NCBI RefSeq assembly: GCF_041053055.1
Contig: NZ_CP163443.1
Span: forward strand, 9,531,001-9,595,000
DNA: 64,000 nucleotides
Direction: 5' to 3'
DNA from: Streptomyces sp. R41
Lineage (GTDB): Bacteria > Actinomycetota > Actinomycetes > Streptomycetales > Streptomycetaceae
Positions within the stretch are counted from its first letter, which is position 1, and each line of letters opens with the position of its first letter. The notes beneath the pieces were generated by a model that ran no database searches, had not been told where the DNA came from, and saw only the letters and a program-made list of their open reading frames with translations. The translations under genes were made by a program, and so were the position numbers. Shown here one piece after another: positions 49,944 through 56,738 of the stretch.

Positions 49944-50666
49944 ATGTCGCGCTCCGTTCTGATCATCGGCGGGAACCGTGGAATCGGGCACGCCACGGTC
50001 CGCGCATTCGCCCAGCGCGGCGACTCTGTCGCCTTCACTTACCGCACCGGTGAACCCGAGCCCGACCTCCTCTTCCTCGGCGCCATGCCCGTGCGCTGCG
50101 ACATAACTGACCCCGAACAGGTCGAGAGCGCCTTCAGGGAGGTCGAGGCCGACCAGGGCCCGGTCGAGGTCCTGGTGGCCAACGCCGGCATCTCCCGCGA
50201 CAACCTGCTGCTGCGCATGTCGGAGGAGGACTTCGCCGCCGTCCTGGAGACGAACCTCACCGCCTCCTACCGGCTGGCCAAGCGGGCCACGCGCAGCATG
50301 CTGAAGGCCAAGCGCGGCGGCCGGATCGTCCTCGTGTCCTCGGCCGTCGCTCTCAGGGGTGAAGCCGGGCAGACCAACTACGCGGCATCAAAGGCGGGCC
50401 TGATCGGCTTCGGCCGCTCGCTGGCGAGGGAGATCGGCTCACGCCAGATCACCGTCAACATCGTGACCCCGGGCCTGACCGACACCGCCATGGCTGCTGC
50501 GCTCCCCGAGGACCGCGTCAAGGAGATCCTCCGTGACGTGCCGCTGGGCCGGATCGGCAACCCGGAGGAGATCGCCTCGACCATCTCCTTCCTGGCCAGT
50601 GAGGAAGCCGCATACATCACCGGCGCTGTGGTGCCGGTCGACGGCGGTATCTCCATGGGGCACTGA
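49944..50666 (+). CDS. FabG-like short-chain dehydrogenase
   Basis: Encodes 240 residues from ATG 49944 with AAAGGA upstream. It has the classical SDR signature: NAD(P)-binding GGNRGIG (~9-15), NAGIS (~82-86), catalytic Ser in VLVSSAV (~130), YAASKAG (Tyr ~149, Lys ~153) and PGLTDTAM (~182). It belongs to the 3-oxoacyl-[ACP] reductase branch, reducing beta-ketoacyl thioesters or similar ketones with NADPH. The divergent MmyB-type regulator and intervening palindrome indicate control by an acyl signal. No other fatty-acid gene is nearby. Confidence 0.9.
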   Translation: MSRSVLIIGGNRGIGHATVRAFAQRGDSVAFTYRTGEPEPDLLFLGAMPVRCDITDPEQVESAFREVEADQGPVEVLVANAGISRDNLLLRMSEEDFAAVLETNLTASYRLAKRATRSMLKAKRGGRIVLVSSAVALRGEAGQTNYAASKAGLIGFGRSLAREIGSRQITVNIVTPGLTDTAMAAALPEDRVKEILRDVPLGRIGNPEEIASTISFLASEEAAYITGAVVPVDGGISMGH

Positions 50667-50734
50667 CCCCGCCCTGGACAAATGGCGGCGCCGCGACGCT
50701 GCACAGGCGCGGTGCGAGCAGATCGGGAAGCACG

Positions 50735-51173
50735 ATGGGGTGGGCGAAGTTGTGGCGCGGCCAGGGCAGGGCCCCGGCCCCCGGAGCCCTGTGGGAGCCG
50801 GACGGAACGAGGGTCAGCTGGCGCGCGGTCCGCGAGGAGTGTCGGGCGCTACTGGCGCAGATGCCGATCCTGCGGCCGTTCAGCCTGGAGCGGCTGATCT
50901 CCAATATCGAGACGGCGCGTGGCTGGCGGATCAAACTGGTGGCGATCCCCAACCACCTGCTGGCGAACACCGACGTACGCGGCCCGAGGCTGCGACTGGA
51001 GGGGGCTCCGGTCGACTTGATCGTGCCCGTGGAGGACGCCACGGGGTTCCACCGGCTGAGGATCATCCTCCACGAGCTGGCGCAGTTGTGGTGCGACAAC
51101 AGGACCGACGCCAGCTTCGACCAGCTGGCCAGGCCCCTGCCGGACGTCCCGCCCGCTGTCCTGCGGCGTCCGA
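50735..51173 (+). pseudogene. ImmA/IrrE-like toxin-component gene, truncated
   Basis: The first ~145 residues (RAVREECRALLAQMPILRPFSLERLISNI, then VDLIVPVEDATGFHRLRIILHELAQLWC) match the front of Streptomyces ImmA/IrrE-family proteins, which usually follow an XRE regulator gene. The metalloprotease motif is degraded: HELAQ instead of HExxH. Past ~51173 the frame continues only as the complement of a minus-strand gene. The gene has therefore lost its 3' part. Its usual regulator partner is absent immediately upstream. Confidence 0.6.
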
Positions 51174-51655
51174 CGAACAAAGGCCGGGTCGTCGCCTGTC
51201 ACCACGATGGACATCTGCTGCGAGGCAGATTGATCGCGTTGTTCCGTGGCTTCCGTGCGCGCCTCGCCGACTTCCTTGTTGATGAATGCCAGCAGCTCCG
51301 CCGACAGCCCTTCTCCCTCGCCCCCGTGAGCGGCGATCGCCGCGATCTGGCTACGCAGCACCAGCGTCTTCGCGATGACCCGCTCGCCATCGGCATCGTT
51401 GGACCGGAACATGAGGGGTGTGGTGTCGAGGGCCTCCGCGAGTGCGTCGATCTCCTCGTCCGACGCGCTCGTCACGACGACGGTCCGCAGCTTGTGCACC
51501 AGGCCTTCGCGCAGGGCGGGCCTGCCCGTCCGGCCCTTGCCGACGGCAGTGATCTCTGCATCCGACAAAGGGGCCGCCATCAGGCCCAGAGGATAAACGA
51601 TCTTGTCAGCAAGCTTCTGATGCAGCGCCGTAGCGTTCTCGCTGACGGCTCCCAT
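51173..51655 (-). pseudogene. Unknown gene truncated at its 3' end
   Basis: From ATG 51655 (MGAVSENATALHQKLADKIV, AGGAT upstream) the minus strand encodes about 160 residues with good codon use: VVVTSASDEEIDALAEALDT, ALDTTPLMFRSNDADGERV and LSAELLAFINKEVGEARTEA. It then runs into the antisense of the ImmA-like fragment. I do not recognise it; the DALAEALDTTP block resembles the end of regulator HTH domains that partner ImmA/IrrE proteins, but that is weak. Two genes meeting tail to tail without stops implies a deletion or rearrangement joint near 51170. Confidence 0.5.
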
Positions 51656-52075
51656 AGATCCTGGCTCGTGCGGCCCCTGTCCTGGAGTCGCCATGCGCTC
51701 ACAGCCGCTGCCTGCTGGATCCGGCACGCTGATGCCGCCGCCTACAGGCCGCACTTTGGCTAGGTGGGCATGGCGTCCCACGAGTCGTAGAGAGTTCAAG
51801 AGCTAACGCTGGATGTTGTGGCAGGTGCCACGTATGTTGCTGGTCCCGCGGCGAAATCGCCGAATCGGAATCCGCGTGGAGAAGGGATCTGGCAGCTACA
51901 TCAGACGTCAAGTCCGCTGTTTCCGGAGGGAAATGAGAACGGCGCCCAGAAGTTAGCAGCTTCCGGGCGCCGAAACCGACACCCCGGAGGGCACGGATTC
52001 ATAACCGGAGCGAGTCGGCTGACCTTTTCGACGAGAACGGCCGATTCACCCCACCTACGAGTGAGGAATTGTCGC
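51656..52075. other. No supported gene
   Basis: About 420 bp before the replication module. Short frames in both directions have no motifs or ribosome sites. It likely holds the promoter of the downstream operon and possibly the boundary of the plasmid-like module. Confidence 0.4.
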
Positions 52076-52435
52076 ATGCCCGAGTCCAGGAGCGAAAGGG
52101 CGCTCGTCTCCCACCCCACCGATGCCGTTGAACCCACTGTCCGCACCCGCGAGGAGCGCCTAGCTGCTCTCCTCGCGGACATGGTGCCCGGTACTCGCAC
52201 CATCCGCGTATCCCAGTACGAACCCGGCCAGACCTGGCCGAGTCCGTACGCCCGCGCATACGACGCGCGGGGGCGGCTCATTCCCATCAACCGAGCGCAG
52301 AGGCTGACTGCCGCACGCTGGGTGATCCGTGCCCACCCCGAGGTGTACTGGGAAGAGGCGTACGACCTCAACATCACTACCGGGATCCTGCGGCCAGCCG
52401 CCGAGGCATACTCCGCCGCGGGCGGAGGTTGCTGA
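52076..52435 (+). CDS. Hypothetical protein starting the replication operon
   Basis: Encodes 119 residues from ATG 52076 with GAGGAA upstream. No known domain. It has VRTREERLAALLADMVPGTR, TIRVSQYEPGQTWPSPYARAYDARGRLIPIN and AARWVIRAHPEVYWEEAYDLN, and lacks membrane segments. Similar small proteins precede replication initiators in Streptomyces plasmids and integrative elements. It lies 2 bp before the initiator gene and is surely cotranscribed. Function unknown. Confidence 0.65.
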   Translation: MPESRSERALVSHPTDAVEPTVRTREERLAALLADMVPGTRTIRVSQYEPGQTWPSPYARAYDARGRLIPINRAQRLTAARWVIRAHPEVYWEEAYDLNITTGILRPAAEAYSAAGGGC

Positions 52436-52437
52436 TC

Positions 52438-53379
52438 ATGGCCCGTATCAGGACCATCAAGCCCGAGGCCTTCGCCTCCGAGTCCCTTGCCACCGTCTCC
52501 CTCGCCGCTGAGCGGACGTTCTTCGGCCTGCTCACCCAGGCTGACGACCACGGCCGCTTTCGCGACCAACCCGCGGTCATCGCCGGGCTGCTGTGGTCCC
52601 TGCGCCCCGAGCACAATCCTGTCGATGTCGACGATGACCTGACCCAGCTTGCCTCCTCCCGCCTGATCTGCCGCTACGAAGGCGATGACGGCAAGCGGTA
52701 CCTGCACATCGTCACCTGGCGCCAGCACCAGAAGATCAACCGGCCGAGCGGTGTCCGCTTCCCCGCCTGCCCGCACCACGACGTCGAGCAGCACACTCCG
52801 GACCCTCCACACACTCACGGAGACGGCACTGAGCCCTCCGTGAAGTCTCACGGAGGGTTCAGTGAGGGCTCACGCACCCCGCAGAAACTCGCCGAGGATC
52901 AAAAAACAGCAGATCAGAGCACATTCAACGAGCCCTCTCGGAGCCCTCATGTAGGGCTCACTGAGCCCGCCATGAGCCCTCACGGTCCGGATCTAGGACC
53001 TAGGAACTTGGATCTAGGAACTACTTCTCCTTCGGGAAGCGCAGGCGCCCCCGCACCCGAGTCCGTCTCGACCCAGCAGCTCATAGCCGAGTACGCCGCT
53101 GCCTGTGCCCACCGTCCGCCCAGCGGTGTGCTCGGTCACCTCGGACGGGAGACCGCCAAGCTCCTCGCCGAGGGCATCGACCCCGCTCACATCCGCGCGG
53201 GGCTGGCCCGCCACCGGACCAAGGGGCTGCACCCGAGCACCTTGCCGAGCCTGGTCCACGAGGCCATGAACGCCACCCCCGCCGGTTTGGTGCGGACGGA
53301 ATCGCGGTCTAACGTGCCCGGTCACCGGGCCTGGGCCAACCCTGCCAACCCTGCCGCTGCCTACGCCGAGGAGCTGTGA
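52438..53379 (+). CDS. Replication initiation protein (DnaD/phage-type)
   Basis: I start at ATG 52438 (MARIRTIKPEAFASESLATV), giving 313 residues. The N-terminal ~105 residues are a winged-helix domain typical of phage/plasmid replication proteins (RTIKPEAFASESLATVSLAA, FFGLLTQADDHGRF, YLHIVTWRQHQKINRP). A low-complexity linker (~120-210) follows; its DNA carries the repeated GAGCCCTC sequence. The C-terminal domain (~215-290) is a DnaD-like helical module (LIAEYAAACAHRPPSGVLGHLG, HIRAGLARHRTKG). Its stop overlaps the start of the DnaC-like ATPase gene, so it should recognise an origin and recruit a helicase loader. Confidence 0.8.
   Translation: MARIRTIKPEAFASESLATVSLAAERTFFGLLTQADDHGRFRDQPAVIAGLLWSLRPEHNPVDVDDDLTQLASSRLICRYEGDDGKRYLHIVTWRQHQKINRPSGVRFPACPHHDVEQHTPDPPHTHGDGTEPSVKSHGGFSEGSRTPQKLAEDQKTADQSTFNEPSRSPHVGLTEPAMSPHGPDLGPRNLDLGTTSPSGSAGAPAPESVSTQQLIAEYAAACAHRPPSGVLGHLGRETAKLLAEGIDPAHIRAGLARHRTKGLHPSTLPSLVHEAMNATPAGLVRTESRSNVPGHRAWANPANPAAAYAEEL
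52831..52981. repeat. Iteron-like GAGCCCTC repeats within the replication gene
   Basis: Seven full or near copies of GAGCCCTC in both orientations within 151 bp: 52831, 52864 (reverse), 52930, 52941, 52953 (reverse, partial), 52963 (partial) and 52974. They flank an A-rich patch (GATCAAAAAACAGCAG, 52908) and are followed by repeats of ATCTAGGA (52991, 53012). Origins inside rep genes with iterons are known from Streptomyces plasmids of the pSLA2 kind. Candidate replication origin. Confidence 0.55.
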
Positions 53380-54086
53380 TGCGCGACCACGACGCCCAGC
53401 CCATCGGCGGCATCGCCCGCCGCCTGGCCAACATCCTCACCGCCCGGGGCATCGATCCCGCCGCTCCGCTCACCGACCCCGTTGAGCCCATCCCCGCCCT
53501 CCAGGCCGCCCAGGACCGCATCCCGGCCCGGTACCGGGCCGCGGTCGCCGACCACCCGGCTGTCGCCGCCTGGGTCCACGAGGTCGCCGAGGCCGGCCGT
53601 CCAGGACCTGAGGGAGCCCCGGGCATCGCCCAGGGCCGCTCGCTGCTGATTGTCGGCACCACCGGCACCGGCAAGACCCACCAGGCGTACGGCGCGATCC
53701 GGTCGCTGCTCATCGCGGGAGTCCGGCTGCGCTGGAAGGCGACCACGGCCGCCGACCTGTACGCGGAGCTGCGGCCTCGCCCCGGGCACGACGGTGAGCG
53801 GGAGCTGATGGACCTCGCCCGCTGCCCGCTGCTGATCATCGACGACCTCGGTGCGGCCAAGAACAGCGAGTGGACCGAGGAGATCACGATGCGGCTGATC
53901 AACCGCCGCTACAACGAGATGCTCCCGACGCTGATCACCACCAACCTCGGTATGGCCGACCTGCGTCAGCACATCGGCGACCGGGTCGCCTCCCGGCTGA
54001 CCGAGATGAGCGACAAGGTCATCCTCGACGGTCCCGACCGCAGACGAAGCCTCGCAGCCGAGCGTCGCCGCATCGCTGTCGCCTGA
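53379..54086 (+). CDS. DnaC-like helicase-loader ATPase
   Basis: Encodes 235 residues from an ATG overlapping the stop of the initiator gene (TGATG). An N-terminal ~80-residue helical region precedes an AAA+ core: Walker A GTTGTGKTHQ (~92-101), Walker B LLIIDDLGAA (~149-158), sensor-like PTLITTNLGM (~185) and arginine-rich box DRVASRLTEMS (~204), as in DnaC/IstB-type loaders. It should load the replicative helicase at an origin bound by the protein encoded upstream. The pairing is typical of phage and plasmid replication modules. Confidence 0.88.
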   Translation: MRDHDAQPIGGIARRLANILTARGIDPAAPLTDPVEPIPALQAAQDRIPARYRAAVADHPAVAAWVHEVAEAGRPGPEGAPGIAQGRSLLIVGTTGTGKTHQAYGAIRSLLIAGVRLRWKATTAADLYAELRPRPGHDGERELMDLARCPLLIIDDLGAAKNSEWTEEITMRLINRRYNEMLPTLITTNLGMADLRQHIGDRVASRLTEMSDKVILDGPDRRRSLAAERRRIAVA

Positions 54087-54186
54087 TCCCTGCCGGGACC
54101 GGCTGCCACCGCTTCCGCCTCCTTCACGCACCAACCCCTGGGTTGCGTATGCCCAAAACGCGCCCGGGGCGACCGGAGACACCCAC

Positions 54187-54780
54187 ATGCACAGCACCGA
54201 GAACCAGATGCCGCGCACCCTCGGCGACCACACCTGGCACGAGAGCGCCGCCTGCCGCGCGACGACCCACCACCAGGTCGACCCGGACCTCTTCTTCCCC
54301 GAGCCGGACGAGATGGACCGCATTCGCGCAGCCAAGGCCCTGTGCGCGCAGTGCCCCGTCCGTGCCACCTGCCTCGACGCTGCCCTCGAAAACGGTGACC
54401 GCGACGGCATCCGGGGCGGCATGACCGAAGAGGAACGCGACCTGCTGCACCGCAAGTTCCAAAGCCGCCTCGACTACGCCCGCGTGAACGCAGTGCTGGC
54501 AGGTCGCGACATCCACCTCACCCAGGCGGAGCGCGAGGCCGTCGTCCGCGCCGCCTACCAGGCCGAGATGCCGGCCGAGCGGCTCGCCTGGCTGCTCAAG
54601 GTGACCGAGGAGCACGCCGAGAAGCTCTACCGCCGCACCCGCCGGGAGATCCGCAACCGGGCCGTCGACCAGCTGAAGAGGACGAACAAGACCGAGGAGA
54701 AGCCCAAGAGCCGTACCAAGGTGCTCAAGGCACCCGCAGGGGAGACACCCGCACGAGGCGACCTCGGGACGGCCGCGTGA
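54187..54780 (+). CDS. WhiB-family iron-sulfur regulator, long form
   Basis: Encodes 197 residues. The four cluster cysteines are C23, C53, C56 and C62 (SAACRA and LCAQCPVRATC), followed by the G[V/I]RGGMTEEER turn, the WhiB DNA-binding hallmark. An extra ~100-residue C-terminal half with an HTH-like helical region (LTQAEREAVVRAAYQAEMPA) and a basic tail is unusual for WhiB proteins (normally 80-130 aa). Phage and plasmid WhiB proteins are known. Its stop overlaps the GTG of the DUF2637 gene. It likely controls transfer or copy functions of the element. Confidence 0.9.
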   Translation: MHSTENQMPRTLGDHTWHESAACRATTHHQVDPDLFFPEPDEMDRIRAAKALCAQCPVRATCLDAALENGDRDGIRGGMTEEERDLLHRKFQSRLDYARVNAVLAGRDIHLTQAEREAVVRAAYQAEMPAERLAWLLKVTEEHAEKLYRRTRREIRNRAVDQLKRTNKTEEKPKSRTKVLKAPAGETPARGDLGTAA

Positions 54781-55799
54781 GCCACAGCGTGCCCATACCG
54801 GCGCGGATCACCGGCTGGGACCGAGCCGCGATCGTCGCCCTCGGCGGCGCCGGGTGCGCGCTCTCGTACGACGCCCTGCAGCAGATGGCCACCGCCATCC
54901 ACGTCCGCGGACCCCTCACGTTCCTCTTCCCCCTGGTGATCGACGGCTTCATCGCCTACGGGGTGCGTGCTCTCCTGGTCCTGCGCACCGCCTCCTTCGC
55001 CGCCCGCTTGTACGTGTGGATGCTGTTCGGCACGGCGACGACGGCCAGCATCTGGGCCAACGCCCTGCACGCCGTACGCCTCAATCAGCAGCGCCCCGAA
55101 GGCGGCGGACTACGGCTCGGCGACGTCACCGTCGGCGCGTTGTCCACCCTCGCCCCGCTCGCCCTGGCCGGAGCCGTCCACCTGTACATCCTCATCGCCC
55201 GGCGGGTCACCGAAACCGGTCACCACGGACACCCGGACACTTTCGGCGTCCGTACTGACCGGATCACCGCTGACCGACCGGAGGCCCCGCTCGCGGCGGA
55301 CGGACACCGGCCGGTCCCGGTCGCCACCGGACACCCGGCCGCCCTGTCCGGACCGGAAGGCAGCCGTCCGGCGGTTACCTCCGGCCCGGACACTCTGCTG
55401 ACGGTTGATCGGGAGGAGCCGTCCGGACACCCGAAGAGCGCCCCGGAGCCGGAGCCCGCACACGGCGGAGACGCCGCTGACCTGGGCGGACAGCCGGTCA
55501 GCAGACCTGCCCCGGTCACCCGCCTGCGGCTGGCCGCCCCTTCGGTGTCCGAGCCGGAGAACGGCCCGGACACCGCCTCGGAGACCTCGGACAACGACGG
55601 TCCGGACACCGCCCCGTCGGCGGACACCCTCCTGCCGATCGCCCGTCAGGCGGTCGCCGACGCGGGCAAGGTCACCCGCGAGGTCGTCGCGGACGCCATC
55701 CGCGGACAGGGCAAAACGCTGGCCAACGACCGGCTGACCGCCCTGATGCGGCAACTCCGCGCCGAGACCGGCCAAAACTCGGCCACCAAGACCGGCTGA
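54777..55799 (+). CDS. DUF2637 membrane protein
   Basis: Encodes 340 residues from GTG 54777, overlapping the WhiB stop. Four hydrophobic segments occupy ~10-135 (AAIVALGGAGCALSYDALQQM, FLFPLVIDGFIAYGVRALLV, LYVWMLFGTATTASIWANAL and ALSTLAPLALAGAVHLYILIA), the DUF2637 domain of Streptomyces mobile elements, believed to help plasmid spread or transfer. The C-terminal ~190 residues are Pro/Asp-rich and disordered, ending with an HTH-like segment (ADAGKVTREVVADAIRGQGKT) that might bind DNA. Membrane location is firm; role inferred from context. Confidence 0.82.
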   Translation: MSHSVPIPARITGWDRAAIVALGGAGCALSYDALQQMATAIHVRGPLTFLFPLVIDGFIAYGVRALLVLRTASFAARLYVWMLFGTATTASIWANALHAVRLNQQRPEGGGLRLGDVTVGALSTLAPLALAGAVHLYILIARRVTETGHHGHPDTFGVRTDRITADRPEAPLAADGHRPVPVATGHPAALSGPEGSRPAVTSGPDTLLTVDREEPSGHPKSAPEPEPAHGGDAADLGGQPVSRPAPVTRLRLAAPSVSEPENGPDTASETSDNDGPDTAPSADTLLPIARQAVADAGKVTREVVADAIRGQGKTLANDRLTALMRQLRAETGQNSATKTG

Positions 55800-55891
55800 C
55801 CGAACGGCCCCGACGGGCGGGCGGCCAACGGCAACAGCCGGGCCGCCCGCCCGCACCCCACCAACTCCCGTCCACGCACCGGAGACACACA

Positions 55892-56116
55892 ATGCGCACC
55901 ACACCGACCACGCTCGCCGAAGCCGACGCCTGGATCACCGTGCTCCGGCGGTACGGACACCTGCACCGCGCCGAACCCGGCCCGGACGGCAGCTGGACCG
56001 TGCAGCGAACCCCCACCAGCACGCCCCGCACCCTGCACCACCCGGTCCTCGCCCTCGACTTCGTCGCCGAGGTCCTCCACGACGTGCGCCGTACGAAGGC
56101 CCAGACGCCGCGATGA
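55892..56116 (+). CDS. Small hypothetical protein before mobC
   Basis: Encodes 74 residues from ATG 55892 with CCGGAGAC upstream. It has EADAWITVLRRYGHLHRAEP, GSWTVQRTPTSTPRTLHHPV and VLALDFVAEVLHDV. No known domain; a compact alpha/beta fold is likely. Its stop overlaps the ATG proposed for the MobC gene (ATGA at 56113), which ties it to the mobilization unit. Function unknown. Confidence 0.6.
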   Translation: MRTTPTTLAEADAWITVLRRYGHLHRAEPGPDGSWTVQRTPTSTPRTLHHPVLALDFVAEVLHDVRRTKAQTPR

Positions 56117-56736
56117 CATGCCCCGAGTCGGCCGACACCACCTCTGACGTGCAGCAAGACCATTGCCCGGCACGAAGCCGAGCAAGCTGTAGCTTCCGAA
56201 ACTCCTCCGCTGCCACGGGCCGCGGAGGAGATTCGGAAGCGCATGCCCCCGCCCCGGGCGGGGCGGGGGAGGCCCGGCACCAGGGGGTGCCGGGCTCGGA
56301 GGCCGCGACCGAGGGCGGATCGCAGCCAGGAGGGAAACCGAACCCACCCGCCACGCCGCCTACGCGCCCTCGCCTGCGCCAGAGCGTGCACCGCGACCAA
56401 GTCCGCAGTGTCCGCCTGACCCAGGACGAACTCGAGCTGGTGAAGCGCGCCGCGGAATCCGTCGGTCTGAAGACCGCCGGGTTCCTCGCAGACGCCGCGG
56501 TCGCGGTCGCCCAGGCCCAAGGCGGCCCCCAGCCATGGCTGTTGGACCAGCGAGGCCGGGTCGAAGAACTGATGGCCGCCAGCGCACAGCTCGCCCGCGC
56601 CGGCAACAACCTCAACCAGGTGGCTCGCATCCTCAACTCTGGCGGGCAGACGGAATACGCGGACGACGCGGTCGCCCGTGTCCTGCGGGCTGCAGACCGG
56701 GTCGAGGCCGCCGCGATCGAGATCGCGCGGCGCTGA
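56113..56736 (+). CDS. mobC: MobC-like relaxosome accessory protein
   Basis: Encodes up to 207 residues from ATG 56113. The C-terminal ~115 residues are a MobC/ribbon-helix-helix module: VRSVRLTQDELELVKRAAES, then AQLARAGNNLNQVARILNSG, the NxNQ/R signature of MobC proteins, which help the relaxase open DNA at oriT. The N-terminal ~90 residues are low complexity, and the DNA beneath them holds three nested inverted repeats, so the true start may be nearer 56389 (GTG). The relaxase gene starts 2 bp after the stop. Confidence 0.82.
   Translation: MTCPESADTTSDVQQDHCPARSRASCSFRNSSAATGRGGDSEAHAPAPGGAGEARHQGVPGSEAATEGGSQPGGKPNPPATPPTRPRLRQSVHRDQVRSVRLTQDELELVKRAAESVGLKTAGFLADAAVAVAQAQGGPQPWLLDQRGRVEELMAASAQLARAGNNLNQVARILNSGGQTEYADDAVARVLRAADRVEAAAIEIARR
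56192..56295. repeat. Cluster of three inverted repeats; oriT candidate
   Basis: First: 19-bp arms at 56192-56210 and 56222-56240 (GCTTCCGAAACTCCTCCGC and its complement, one mismatch). Second: CCCCGCCCC/GGGGCGGGG at about 56248-56269. Third: GCCCGGCACC (56272-56281) with GGTGCCGGGC (56286-56295). They lie immediately upstream of the conserved MobC domain and the relaxase gene, where oriT is expected. Confidence 0.6.
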
Positions 56737-56738
56737 CG

